64,000 bases of DNA. Origin: Bdellovibrio sp. qaytius (lineage in GTDB: Bacteria > Bdellovibrionota > Bdellovibrionia > Bdellovibrionales > Bdellovibrionaceae). Under the pieces are notes generated by a model. That model was not told where the DNA came from. It saw only the letters and a list, made by a program, of their open reading frames with translations, and did not search any database. The stretch's first letter is position 1. Each line of letters opens with the position of its first letter. The position numbers and the translations under genes are program-made. Below are positions 35,703 through 44,817 of the stretch, piece after piece. The stretch is taken from assembly GCA_004011035.1 (NCBI GenBank), contig CP025734.1, positions 62,001-126,000 on the forward strand, in the 5' to 3' direction.

Positions 35703-37167
35703 GAGGAGTTTTTCCTTTCACCGGTGAATTTTGTTCTAAGGCATAAGCTACGTTGAGAATGTTTTGTTCTTTAAAGTGATGCCCAGTTAATTGAATACCA
35801 ATCGGCAAGCCTTCAGAGTTAATTCCAAACGGAACACTTAAGCCAGGCAAGCCCGCTAAATTTGTTGATGTGGTAAAGATATCATTTAAATACATTTTCA
35901 ACGGATCATAAACGCGTGTTCCGATTTTAAAAGCTCCCGTTGTCGAAACTGGAGAAATAATCGCATCGCACTTTGCAAATGCTTCATCGTACTGATTGCG
36001 CAGCAATCTTCTGACTTGGCAGGCTTTGTTGTAGTACGCATCGAAGTAGCCCGATGATAAACAGAATGTGCCTAAAATAATTCGGCGCTTAACTTCTTTA
36101 CCAAAACCTTCGGCGCGCGTTTGTGCATAAAATTCATCAAGCGGTAAACCTGATAAATCTTTAAAATCTGAACGGTAACCGTATTTCACGCCATCATATC
36201 TAGCTAAGTTTGACGAAGCTTCAGAAGCTGAAATTAAATAATACATTGAAACAGCATATTTAGTTAAAGGAATTGAGACTTCAACAAATTCGGCGCCTAA
36301 GTTTTTTAAAACTTCTAAAGATTGTTCGTAAGTTCTACGGATGTCGGGATGAACTAATTCTGAATTGTGATATTCTTTCACGATTCCGATTTTTTTACCC
36401 TTCATGTCTGAATTTAAATTTTTGCTAAATGCTTCTACGGGTCTTGATGAAGTTGTTCCGTCTAATTCATCTTGGCCTGCGATCACTTCTAAGGTTAACG
36501 CTGCATCTTGAACTGTTGAAACCATTGGGCCAGCTTGATCAAGTGAAGAAGCAAACGCTACGATTCCGTAACGACTTACGCGGCCGTAAGTGGGTTTAAT
36601 ACCGACGATGCCGCAAAAATTTGAAGGTTGGCGAATTGATCCGCCTGTGTCTGTTCCGATTGTGCCCATCACTAAGCGAGCTGCTTGTGCGCTGGCTGAA
36701 CCACCACTTGACCCGCCTGGAACATATTCTGGATTCCATGGATTTTTACAAACGCCGTGAAAAGAACTTTCATTACTTGAGCCCATCGCGAATTCATCAA
36801 GATTTAATTTTCCAACAATTGTTGCGCCTGCGTTTTTTAAACGAGCTACGACTGTTGCATCGTATGGCGGAACAAAACCAGTTAACATTTTTGATGCCGC
36901 GGTGGTTTCGATACCTTTAGTGCATAATAAATCTTTAATACCAAATGGAATACCAGCTAATACGCCAACGTTTTCACCCTTAGCGATTTTTAGATCGATG
37001 CTTTCAGCTTGTTTTACACAATCAGGATTTAATTTAATAAAAGCATTAAGTGAGGGATTTAATTTTTCAGCGCGCGCTAGAAAATATTTTGTCACTTCAA
37101 CAGCTGAAACTTTTTTGTCGGCAATGGCTTTGCGTGTTTCTGACATTGAGGCTGTTAATAAATCCAT
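35692..37167 (-). CDS. gatA: Asp/Glu-tRNA amidotransferase subunit A
   Basis: Amidase-signature subunit that releases ammonia from glutamine for transamidation. 491 aa. The Ser-cisSer-Lys triad is present: Lys in GIKDLLCTKG, the cis-Ser/Ser in GGSSGGSASAQAA and GTDTGGSIRQPSNFCG. The Gly-rich strand after PGGSSGGS and the GLPIGIQLTGHHF end are typical. It lies 2 bases downstream of gatC and overlaps gatB by 11 bases. Confidence 0.97.
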   Translation of the reverse strand: MDLLTASMSETRKAIADKKVSAVEVTKYFLARAEKLNPSLNAFIKLNPDCVKQAESIDLKIAKGENVGVLAGIPFGIKDLLCTKGIETTAASKMLTGFVPPYDATVVARLKNAGATIVGKLNLDEFAMGSSNESSFHGVCKNPWNPEYVPGGSSGGSASAQAARLVMGTIGTDTGGSIRQPSNFCGIVGIKPTYGRVSRYGIVAFASSLDQAGPMVSTVQDAALTLEVIAGQDELDGTTSSRPVEAFSKNLNSDMKGKKIGIVKEYHNSELVHPDIRRTYEQSLEVLKNLGAEFVEVSIPLTKYAVSMYYLISASEASSNLARYDGVKYGYRSDFKDLSGLPLDEFYAQTRAEGFGKEVKRRIILGTFCLSSGYFDAYYNKACQVRRLLRNQYDEAFAKCDAIISPVSTTGAFKIGTRVYDPLKMYLNDIFTTSTNLAGLPGLSVPFGINSEGLPIGIQLTGHHFKEQNILNVAYALEQNSPVKGKTPHVY

Positions 37168-37169
37168 AA

Positions 37170-37451
37170 TTAAACCACCGGCGGAACTTTAAAAAGGTTA
37201 CCCTGTTTTTCAGGAGCATTCGCTACCATCTCTTCAGCGTGAAAATTTTGTTTTACAACATCTTCGCGTGTTGAGTATTCGATTTCAGACGGAGTAATTA
37301 ATGGCTCAATACCTTTTGTGTCTAAACTACAAATTTCTTCAAAGTGATCAATAATTTTAGAGAGTTGTTCGCTAAATTCATTTGCCTCTTGCGGAGTCAA
37401 TTGAAGTCGAGCCAAATTAGCTATTTTTTGAATCACATCTTTATTAAACAT
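37170..37451 (-). CDS. gatC: Asp/Glu-tRNA amidotransferase subunit C
   Basis: Small clamp subunit that holds GatA and GatB together, 93 aa, normal size. IQKIANLARLQLTPQEANEFSEQLSKIIDHFEEI and the Pro-rich tail with VFKVPPVV-like ending are typical. The ATG at 37451 is preferred: it gives the usual N-terminus and has AAAGGATACTCC just upstream, while the start at 37484 would add 11 residues. First gene of the gatC-gatA-gatB-ppx-DUF192 operon, divergent from ligA. Confidence 0.95.
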   Translation of the reverse strand: MFNKDVIQKIANLARLQLTPQEANEFSEQLSKIIDHFEEICSLDTKGIEPLITPSEIEYSTREDVVKQNFHAEEMVANAPEKQGNLFKVPPVV

Positions 37452-37526
37452 GGAGTATCCTTTGTCGCTGAACAATATATCCAAAATACTAGTGAGTTGT
37501 AACGAGAAAAATGCTAGATTTTTTCA

Positions 37527-39539
37527 ATGTCTAAATCCGGTAAAACTGCGGCTACTGCGCAGATACAGCGTAAACATTCAGAACTTAAAGAACGCGTGAA
37601 TTATCACAATGAGCGTTATCATACTTTAGACAAACCTGAAATTTCTGATTATGACTTTGACCAAATGTTCACCGAGCTCTTAACGCTTGAAAGCGAACAC
37701 AATGGGCTAGATCTATCTGATTCACCGACTCAACGTGTGGGTGGTGATGCTATTGCTGCCTTTAAAAAGGTCGATCATCGTCTGCCAATGATTTCGTTAT
37801 CGAATAGTTACAGCGAAGAAGACATCAAAGAATTTAATGCACGTATTAAAAAATTCTTACGCAATGATAGCGACGTTGAATATTTTGCCGAATTAAAATT
37901 AGATGGCCTTTCAATGGAGCTAGTTTACGAAGAAGGCCAACTGGTTCGCGCCTTAACTCGCGGTGACGGTGTCACTGGTGAAGATGTTACTCATAATGTG
38001 AAGACCATCAAATCGATTCCGTTAAAAATTTCGCATAAAAAACTTTTAGAAGTTCGCGGCGAAATTTTAATTAATAAAGCGGACTTCGTTGAAATGAATC
38101 AAGCTTACGAAGAAGCTGGCCAAATGGTTTTTGCGAATCCTCGTAATGCCGCAGCTGGTACAATTCGCCAACTTGATCCAAAAATTGCGGCTTCTAGGCC
38201 GTTGCAGTTTTTTGCATACGCACTGGGCGCCTATGAAGGTATTACTTTTGATTCGCAATCTGATATTGAAGATAAATTAGCGAAATTAAAATTTCCGGTG
38301 ATGGATCGTAAATTCACAACCACTACATCTAGTGAAGATGACTTAATTAACTATTATCAAAAAATTAATAAAGAACGTTCTCAGTTGCCATTTGATATCG
38401 ACGGCATCGTGATCAAAGTGAATCCTTTAGCTTTGCAGGATGACTTAGGTATGGTGGCGCGTTCACCTCGCTGGGCAACGGCCGTTAAGTTTCAACCCGA
38501 ACAAGCCCAAACTGTGATTGAAAATATTGTTTTACAAGTTGGCCGAACGGGCGCAATTACTCCCGTGGCAATTATGAAACCAGTTAAAGTTGGTGGTGTG
38601 ACAATCACGAATGCAACTTTACATAATCAAGACGAGATTGATCGAAAAGATATTCGTATTGGTGATACGGTTATTATTCAACGCGCAGGCGATGTGATTC
38701 CGCAAGTTGTGGATGTGGTGACTTCGTTGCGCCCGAAAAATTCAGAAAAATTTATCATTGCTTCAAATTGTCCAACATGTGGAAGCAAAGTCACTAAAGA
38801 GCCCGAAGAAGTTGTGCTTCGTTGTCATAATCCGTTTTGTAAATCAGTTTTGATCGGATCATTAATTCATTTCGTTTCACGACGTGCGATGAATATGGAA
38901 AAAGTTGGGGATAAACTGGTTGAAGCTTTTGTTGAAAAAGAATTAGTAAAAAGTTTTTCTGATCTTTACAAATTAACCGCGAAAGATATTCAGACGTTAG
39001 ATCGCCAAGGTGAAAAATCGATCGAAAATATTTTAAACAGTATCGAAAAATCAAAACAAACTACACTAGCTAAATTTATCTATGCTTTAGGAATTCGTTT
39101 TGTGGGTGAACAAACAGCAAAACTTTTAGCTGACCACTACGGTACAATTGAAAATTTCATGCAGGCTGAAGCTGAAGAGTTAGAAAAAGTTCCTGAAATT
39201 GGTGAAAAAGTTTCTGCAACAATTTTAAAATGGCTTCACGATAAACGTATGCAAACCGAAGTAAAAACTTTAGCTAAGTTTATGACGTTTGAAGCTCCTA
39301 AACGTAAGCTTGAAGGTAAGCTTTCTGGAATGAGCTTTCTTGTAACAGGCACTTTACCTGTTAAGCGTGATGTGGCTCATGAAAAGATCGAAGAGAATGG
39401 TGGAAAACTGTTATCTGGAGTTTCCGCTAAACTAAGTTATCTAATCGTTGGTGAAGATCCAGGATCGAAAGCTGATAAAGCACAATCTGTTGGCGTGAAG
39501 ATTATTTCTTGGGAAGAGTTTTTAGAATTAATTAAGTAA
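37527..39539 (+). CDS. ligA: NAD-dependent DNA ligase
   Basis: Joins nicks in replication and repair using NAD+. 670 aa, full length. The adenylation lysine is in ELKLDGLSMELVYEEG (KxDG), preceded by the Ia domain with HNERYHTLDKPEISDYDFDQMF that binds NMN. The Cys4 zinc finger is CPTCGSK ... LRCHNPFCKS, followed by helix-hairpin-helix repeats (GIRFVGEQTAKLLADHYG, VPEIGEKVSATIL) and a C-terminal BRCT domain (LSGMSFLVTGTL onward). Divergent from gatC with 75 bases between. Confidence 0.98.
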   Translation: MSKSGKTAATAQIQRKHSELKERVNYHNERYHTLDKPEISDYDFDQMFTELLTLESEHNGLDLSDSPTQRVGGDAIAAFKKVDHRLPMISLSNSYSEEDIKEFNARIKKFLRNDSDVEYFAELKLDGLSMELVYEEGQLVRALTRGDGVTGEDVTHNVKTIKSIPLKISHKKLLEVRGEILINKADFVEMNQAYEEAGQMVFANPRNAAAGTIRQLDPKIAASRPLQFFAYALGAYEGITFDSQSDIEDKLAKLKFPVMDRKFTTTTSSEDDLINYYQKINKERSQLPFDIDGIVIKVNPLALQDDLGMVARSPRWATAVKFQPEQAQTVIENIVLQVGRTGAITPVAIMKPVKVGGVTITNATLHNQDEIDRKDIRIGDTVIIQRAGDVIPQVVDVVTSLRPKNSEKFIIASNCPTCGSKVTKEPEEVVLRCHNPFCKSVLIGSLIHFVSRRAMNMEKVGDKLVEAFVEKELVKSFSDLYKLTAKDIQTLDRQGEKSIENILNSIEKSKQTTLAKFIYALGIRFVGEQTAKLLADHYGTIENFMQAEAEELEKVPEIGEKVSATILKWLHDKRMQTEVKTLAKFMTFEAPKRKLEGKLSGMSFLVTGTLPVKRDVAHEKIEENGGKLLSGVSAKLSYLIVGEDPGSKADKAQSVGVKIISWEEFLELIK

Positions 39540-39553
39540 AGGCGTAAAAAGTG

Positions 39554-39587
39554 CAAAAGCTGCAGGCGGATAGCCTAACAGCTTTTG
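39554..39587 (+). promoter_or_regulatory. Two-tier hairpin in the leader of the 36-codon gene
   Basis: CAAAAGCTG (39554-39562) pairs with CAGCTTTTG (39579-39587), and inside it AGGC pairs with GCCT around a GGATA loop. It starts 15 bases after the ligA stop and has no T run behind it, so it is not a plain terminator. A second small hairpin (CTTCC 39600 / GGAAG 39613) covers part of the next ribosome site. Together they look like a structured 5' UTR. Confidence 0.45.
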
Positions 39588-39627
39588 AGTGATACCAGAC
39601 TTCCGAACTTGTGGAAGGAGGTCCGAT

Positions 39628-39738
39628 ATGCGTAAATCTACCTATTTACGTTATCGTCGCCTTTTAACTGTTACTAAAGAGATTTTAAGAATAATTGTGA
39701 TGGTCCTTGCGATCATCATAACGATTAAAAGTATTTAG
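39628..39738 (+). CDS. 36-aa single-helix membrane micro-protein
   Basis: Short open frame with a near-perfect Shine-Dalgarno sequence, GGAAGGAGGT at 39612-39621, six bases before the ATG. The product starts basic (MRKSTYLRYRRLL) and continues into one strongly hydrophobic helix (ILRIIVMVLAIIITI), ending KSI: a typical small membrane protein with positive-inside topology. It stands alone in a 380-base gap between ligA and the histone. No family recognised. The rest of the gap (39739-39860) has an inverted repeat AATCTAG/CTAGATT and no further gene that I can support. Confidence 0.6.
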   Translation: MRKSTYLRYRRLLTVTKEILRIIVMVLAIIITIKSI

Positions 39739-39861
39739 CAATCTAGATTCTGCACGTTAACTCCTAGATTTTGATTTGTAATCAAGACCAAGGTCGGACT
39801 TAAAATCCCGGAAGCTAATTGAACAAGGAATTGCTGTTAGGTTTATCCACTTATTAAAAAT

Positions 39862-39891
39862 AAAAAAGCCGAAGTAAACTTCAGCTTTTTT
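39862..39891 (-). terminator. Intrinsic terminator of the histone gene
   Basis: AAAAAAGCCGAAGT and ACTTCAGCTTTTTT form a 14-bp stem with a 2-base loop; on the - strand the one mismatch becomes a U-G wobble and the hairpin ends in TTTTTT. It lies about 30 bases after the histone stop codon. Confidence 0.8.
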
Positions 39892-39922
39892 ATAATCTTA
39901 ATTTAGATAAGAATTTTTTAAA

Positions 39923-40120
39923 CTAAATATGGTCGATGATAATATCACGAGCCATAACAGTTTTACGGCCGTCAGCTTTAGCTGATTCGATGCCTTTAGC
40001 ACAAAGACGCTCAACTGCTTTAGTCAACATGTCGATTGTTTCCGCAGACGTGTTCATTTGGCCTTTTTCTTTGATGTATTTTTTTACTTTGCTTGTAACC
40101 ACTAAGATATCGTCAGACAT
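39923..40120 (-). CDS. Bacterial histone-fold DNA-binding protein
   Basis: A single histone-fold protein of 65 aa. The third-helix region GIESAKADGRKTVMARDIIID carries the GRKT loop and A(R)D(I) helix start that are diagnostic of archaeal HMf-type and bacterial histones; the first half (VTSKVKKYIKEKGQMNTSAETIDMLTKAVERLCAK) gives helices one and two. Bdellovibrio bacteriovorus has such a histone, Bd0055, reported as an abundant, essential chromatin protein. The ATG at 40120 has GGAGG five bases upstream; the ATG at 40132 would lie in front of that site and is rejected. Single gene with its own terminator. Confidence 0.92.
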   Translation of the reverse strand: MSDDILVVTSKVKKYIKEKGQMNTSAETIDMLTKAVERLCAKGIESAKADGRKTVMARDIIIDHI

Positions 40121-40243
40121 GATTGCCTCCATAAAATTTAATTTAACTTACCTTAAAATGCTTACATACGATCTGGTGACGGGCAAATCAAATAAAACGC
40201 ATTTGGGGATTTTAGTGCATTGCGCTAAAAAAATAGGCACAAC

Positions 40244-41659
40244 TTACTGGGGTTTACGGTGAAATTGGATCAACTCGGCTTTTCGAACCTCGGGATTTTC
40301 ATCCGAAGGATAAATCCAAACGTAATTGGCGCGATCTGACGCTTGTGTGCACTCAACATCAGTAAATGCCGGTGACCAAGTTCCTGAATTTAAATGTTCG
40401 ACTGAACCATAAAATTCATGACGTGGAATATGCGTATGACCATAAACGATACGATGCACACCCGTTACTTCAGCTTGTTGAGAAAATAATAATTCATCAG
40501 GCTCTTTGTAAGTACTTACTAATGAAGTGATCGAACGCGCATAGAATAGAAAAAATGGAATTAATAATAAGATCGGTGCAAATACCCAGTAAAATGAAAT
40601 ATGAAAAAAGAATTTCAATTGAGCCGTGATAATTAAAATCGCGATTAAACCGAAGAAAATTAATAAAGCACGATCAAGCCATAACTCTTTAGCAATTAAA
40701 TATGGATTTTGCGTTGCCGGAGTTGCGAAAAATTCTTGTAACCCACGCACGACCTTAGGAGTTGTGTTTGAATCTTTCGCAGCTTTGTTTACGATGTCTT
40801 CCATCGTTTCAAGCGGCTTATAAACTTCGCCGAAACGATCAGAAGTTACGTGAATTAAAGTAGCCATTGCTCCCCAAAACCAAGTCCAAATGATTAACGG
40901 TTGATTCAGCAAGAGATAGCGAAAGAAAAATTTTAAATAACCACTCACCGACATAATATAATTTTTTTCGATGTGTGGATTAAATAAACCCATGCCGTTC
41001 ATAATATAGCGGCAAGCCACATTACCAAAAGGCAAACGAATGCGAAGTTCGTTATAATTAATAATAAATGGATTTAACGGATTTTCACACAGGCAGTAAG
41101 GGTCTTGCTGGTGGCCGTGTTCAATTAAAGTGTCGTTTTCGCTGATGTAAAACCATTTAACGATTTTTACGCGTTTAACATCTTCAGAATTTAAATTTAG
41201 AAAATCAAAAAAAGCTTTTTGCACTTTCGGAAAGTGCAACTCAACGTCATGATTGCCCGGAATTAAAATCAGCGAATGCCCTTTTTCAACAAAACGGCGT
41301 AAAGCATTAATAAATCCAGCATGCTCTTCAAGAACAACCTGCATTTTAAATACAGAGCGTTCTTCGCGTGGAAAAAGCCCACGGCGTGTTTCGATCCAGT
41401 GAAATTTATAAATAGGGGCCACCGGCATAGCCATAACGCTGTCGAAATCAAAAATGTCGCCATTTAAAATTAATTCAATGGGGTTGCCATTAGATTTTTG
41501 GTCAATTTCATCTAAGAATTCAATTAGGGCCGGATCCATGAAAAATTCTTTAGTTTTAAATTTTTTCCAAAGAGGATGGCGCACCTTAAATTTAGGGCGC
41601 GAAGGCTCTGAATCAGTTAAATGAATATCGCTGATAATAGCGGTGTATTTCAAACTCAC
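40244..41659 (-). CDS. Membrane metallophosphoesterase
   Basis: Calcineurin-like phosphoesterase, 471 aa. All metal motifs are visible: SDIHL (D, H), LNGDIFDFDS (GD), IPGNHDVELH (GNHD), an IEHGHQQD histidine and VYGHTHIPRHE (GHTH) near the end. Two or three hydrophobic segments are inserted between the fourth and fifth motifs (about 255-275 and 335-375), so the catalytic domain is membrane-tethered. UDP-diacylglucosamine hydrolase-like or general phosphatase activity are both possible. Starts at GTG 41659; the 5' end overlaps the upstream region of the divergent murD. Confidence 0.82.
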   Translation of the reverse strand: MSLKYTAIISDIHLTDSEPSRPKFKVRHPLWKKFKTKEFFMDPALIEFLDEIDQKSNGNPIELILNGDIFDFDSVMAMPVAPIYKFHWIETRRGLFPREERSVFKMQVVLEEHAGFINALRRFVEKGHSLILIPGNHDVELHFPKVQKAFFDFLNLNSEDVKRVKIVKWFYISENDTLIEHGHQQDPYCLCENPLNPFIINYNELRIRLPFGNVACRYIMNGMGLFNPHIEKNYIMSVSGYLKFFFRYLLLNQPLIIWTWFWGAMATLIHVTSDRFGEVYKPLETMEDIVNKAAKDSNTTPKVVRGLQEFFATPATQNPYLIAKELWLDRALLIFFGLIAILIITAQLKFFFHISFYWVFAPILLLIPFFLFYARSITSLVSTYKEPDELLFSQQAEVTGVHRIVYGHTHIPRHEFYGSVEHLNSGTWSPAFTDVECTQASDRANYVWIYPSDENPEVRKAELIQFHRKPQ

Positions 41660-41708
41660 AATGACATTGTTTCATGAGTCTGTTTTAATGTCTATACAGG
41701 TAGATTTT

Positions 41709-43007
41709 ATGTCGCAAAATAAATTAGAAAAATTTAAAAAACCGTTCGTTGTTGTAGGTCTGGGTAAATCTGGGATGGCTGCCGTGCAGTTACTTAAAAA
41801 TTCAGGGCTATCTGCAACTGAAGTTCTAATGTTTGATGAAAAAAAAGAAGGCGATTTAAAATCCTGGGAAGAAATCACAAAATTAACTCCTGGAACCTTA
41901 GTGGTTTCACCAGGTGTTCCGCTTAAAGGTCTGCAAATTCAAAAATTAACGGCTTTAGGTTGGGGTGTAACTTCTGAAATCAGTTTGGCTTGTCAGTTTT
42001 TAAGTGATGAAAAGTTAATTGGTATCACTGGCTCTGTGGCAAAAAGTACTGTGACTTCATTAGTAGGTGCAGCGTTGCTTAAAGATGATCCAAACGCATT
42101 CGTGGGTGGTAATTTAGGTGTTCCGTTTTGTGAATACGCTGTGGGGTTACAACAAGGTAAAGCCAAAGCAAAATATATCGTGCTTGAGCTATCAAGCTAT
42201 CAGTTAGAAAATTGCAAAGATTTAAAATTAGATAATTCAGCGATCACGTATTTATCGGCAAATCATTTAGAACGTTATAATTCAGCCGATGAATATTACA
42301 TGACTAAATGTTTGATCGGCGAAAGAACTAAAAATATCTGCGTTTTAAATTCGGCCTCAGAAGATAATGTTAAATACGCTTCACGTGTGCCGGGTAAAAC
42401 ACTGTTAACCCAAGCTAAAACATTTTCAAAACCTGAACTGTTACAAAAAGTTAAACTTTTAGGGGCGCACAATAAAGATAACTTCTGTGTGGCCTATGAA
42501 TTAGTAAAAGCCACAGGGTTATCAGATAAAGCAGTTATGGCGATGTGTGAATTCACAGGGCTTTCTCACCGCATTGAATTTGTGGGTGAACATAAGCAGA
42601 TTACTTTTATTAACGATAGCAAAGCCACAGCAATGGATTCAGTGTTAGTGGCGGTGCAAGCCGCGCAAGAAAAAGCTGGCAGTACTGGATTAGTTTATTC
42701 GCTCTTAGGCGGTAAAGATAAAGCTTTACCGTGGGAAGAATTACGTGCTCTTGCAAAAGAAAAACAAATTCAGCCCGTATTTTTTGGAGCCTGTGGTGAA
42801 TTAGCCCGTGAAAAAATGCAAATGCTTGATCGTCCATACTTTACAAAATTAAACGATGCTTTAGATTCTGTGTTCGCAAAAGCCAAAGCGCATGATGTTG
42901 TGTTATTAAGCCCTGGTGGAACAAGTTTAGATGAGTTTAAAAATTTTGAAGACCGTGGAAATTTCTTTAAAGAAAAAGTGAAAACTTTTATTCAGCAAAA
43001 TGCGTAA
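41709..43007 (+). CDS. murD: UDP-N-acetylmuramoylalanine-D-glutamate ligase
   Basis: Adds D-glutamate to UDP-MurNAc-L-Ala in the cytoplasm. About 432 aa. The N-terminal Rossmann part VVVGLGKSGMAAVQLL, the SPGVPL loop, NDSKATAMDSV and the SPGGTSLDEFKNFEDRG end fit MurD. The ATP-binding loop reads GITGSVAKST (bases 42021-42050), where the family consensus is GTNGKST: the Gly before Lys is Ala. The last motif has GGTS where ACAS is usual. The ATG at 41709 is chosen; the 22 residues before it (start at 41643) overlap the divergent gene and are not conserved-looking. Confidence 0.92.
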   Translation: MSQNKLEKFKKPFVVVGLGKSGMAAVQLLKNSGLSATEVLMFDEKKEGDLKSWEEITKLTPGTLVVSPGVPLKGLQIQKLTALGWGVTSEISLACQFLSDEKLIGITGSVAKSTVTSLVGAALLKDDPNAFVGGNLGVPFCEYAVGLQQGKAKAKYIVLELSSYQLENCKDLKLDNSAITYLSANHLERYNSADEYYMTKCLIGERTKNICVLNSASEDNVKYASRVPGKTLLTQAKTFSKPELLQKVKLLGAHNKDNFCVAYELVKATGLSDKAVMAMCEFTGLSHRIEFVGEHKQITFINDSKATAMDSVLVAVQAAQEKAGSTGLVYSLLGGKDKALPWEELRALAKEKQIQPVFFGACGELAREKMQMLDRPYFTKLNDALDSVFAKAKAHDVVLLSPGGTSLDEFKNFEDRGNFFKEKVKTFIQQNA

Positions 43008-44790
43008 CAAATAAAACTGAAGGGCGGCTGTAGAACACCGTCGAGAAGCTTCTTTCAGTTTTTTGATCTTGTAAGATAAATTCTTGAATACCTTGTTTTA
43101 TATTAAACGCTACGAAACCACCGCCAATAACTTGTTTTGGCACTAGGTTACCAGCTTGATCGAAATAGACGATATGAGCTGGGTTGTAGGTTTCATCTGT
43201 TGTATGCACATCAAAGTAATTGTAAGGCGTAAAACCAATAAACGTTGATGTGTCTGGTTCGATTTGAATTTGCGTTTGCGCTTGAACGTATTCAAGAAAA
43301 GCTTCTTTAACTTGTGGTAAGTGTAAATGATCTTTATCTAAACTTTGAATGTAAACGTAAGCTGCGTAATCACGAATTAACGGGCGATTCACGACTTCAG
43401 TTAAACCAGATTGTGCATTGTGACGGTACCGTAACATATCAGTTTCTAATGAAAGAATGTCTGTTTGCCCCGGAATCATCAACTCAGTTTGAATTTGCTC
43501 GCCAGTGAAAGCATCAAAGCTTCTAGCGATAACTGACGATGGTAATCCTGAAGTGAAAATTTCTTGGTAAGAAACAGTATCTGTAGCCACCATATACTGT
43601 TGTGTTCCTAATTTACGATCGCCAATGAAAGCCGAGATCTCGTAAACACCTTCGTTTAATCCTGGAATAATAAAATAACCATTATCAGATGATTGATTTT
43701 GATTTTGTTGCGGAATTAAAAATTGATCTAAGTAGTAAGGCTCTAAACCTGGTTGGTTTTCAATCATCACTTGAGCACCTTGAACCGGTTTACCATCGAC
43801 AAGTATCCGGCCGATGATAATTCCCGTTTCAGGCAAAAATTGAATTTGTAATTGTTCAGATAAATAATCAACTGCACCTTCAACCCACTTGCGCGAAAAT
43901 AAAACTGTATCGCTGCGATCTGCTGAAGAACGTACTGTTAATGTTGAAGCTACAGAATTAGTTGAGTCTTTGATGAATCCAAGCGTTGACGAATGTCTCG
44001 CGACATTAGGATAGACGTCACCTGTTTTTTTTAGATCAAAATGACCCGAGAAAAAACTAGCTTGTAAGTTAGTATCGTTAATTTTTCGAGTATCAACCGA
44101 GCGGGCATTGAACGCGAATGCTGACGGGTGGCCTAAACGAAGCGTTGGGCCTTCAAAAAATTGCCCCGCACGTTTTAAGTTATAAATTTTTTGGCGATCT
44201 TCACCGATCAACAAACCAGAGATATCTTTTACTTCAGCAACGATTTCACCTTCGAAAGCACCGACAGCGATTTGGTATAAACCTAAACGCAAATCAACTT
44301 GCCCCACTTCGATAGATTGACCTTCGAACACGCGTTTTAAAACAACTAAGTGATCAACGATTCCAACGCCATCTTTTAATTCGAATTGCCCGCGAATAAC
44401 TGCACCCTCAGACATTTGTGAAAAAGCTGGTGTTACAGAGTTTTGTGGTTTGGCCATCATCATGGCTTGTAATTGGCGATCAGCTTCTGCATTTAATTCG
44501 GCTTTATCAATTTTAATTTCAGCCACAGAGGCAACAGCTGTAATTTCGCCAGTGTTCTCAGTTGAAAGTTGAACAACATGACTGTAACTAGCTAATTCGC
44601 GCAGTTCTTGTTGCTTAGCCATTTGAAGATTTTTTTGAATGATCTGAGATTGCTGAAATAAATTGTAAGCAGGAGTGTTACGCTCTTGAGTAATTGTTAA
44701 TGGTTTTGTGACCATCACAATATTCGATTTTTCTATTTTTGGAGAATAGAGAAATGTTAGAGGTAAAAGAAAAGCCAGCAAATATGCCAA
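42988..44790 (-). CDS. Large envelope protein with carboxypeptidase-regulatory-like domain
   Basis: 600 aa, no named family. It begins with a signal/anchor segment (AYLLAFLLPLTFLYS). A segment near residues 325-400 (GRILVDGKPVQGAQVMIEN ... DNGYFIIPGLNEGVYEISAFI) matches the carboxypeptidase regulatory (CarbopepD_reg) beta-sandwich. The rest is beta-rich. The start is TTG at 44790, supported by AGGAG nine bases upstream; the first ATG is 25 codons later and would lose the signal. The 3' end overlaps murD, which runs in the other direction, by 20 bases. Last gene of the dap-centred - strand run; likely exported and surface-associated. Confidence 0.6.
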   Translation of the reverse strand: MAYLLAFLLPLTFLYSPKIEKSNIVMVTKPLTITQERNTPAYNLFQQSQIIQKNLQMAKQQELRELASYSHVVQLSTENTGEITAVASVAEIKIDKAELNAEADRQLQAMMMAKPQNSVTPAFSQMSEGAVIRGQFELKDGVGIVDHLVVLKRVFEGQSIEVGQVDLRLGLYQIAVGAFEGEIVAEVKDISGLLIGEDRQKIYNLKRAGQFFEGPTLRLGHPSAFAFNARSVDTRKINDTNLQASFFSGHFDLKKTGDVYPNVARHSSTLGFIKDSTNSVASTLTVRSSADRSDTVLFSRKWVEGAVDYLSEQLQIQFLPETGIIIGRILVDGKPVQGAQVMIENQPGLEPYYLDQFLIPQQNQNQSSDNGYFIIPGLNEGVYEISAFIGDRKLGTQQYMVATDTVSYQEIFTSGLPSSVIARSFDAFTGEQIQTELMIPGQTDILSLETDMLRYRHNAQSGLTEVVNRPLIRDYAAYVYIQSLDKDHLHLPQVKEAFLEYVQAQTQIQIEPDTSTFIGFTPYNYFDVHTTDETYNPAHIVYFDQAGNLVPKQVIGGGFVAFNIKQGIQEFILQDQKTERSFSTVFYSRPSVLFVTHFAE

Positions 44791-44817
44791 ATGTAGATAC
44801 TCCTACATATAGGATAT

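Noticed and set aside
39541-39620. Riboswitch or known structured RNA (6S, SRP, RNase P) in the leader before the micro-protein
   Set aside because: None of the conserved core motifs of those RNAs is present, so only a generic structured leader is claimed.
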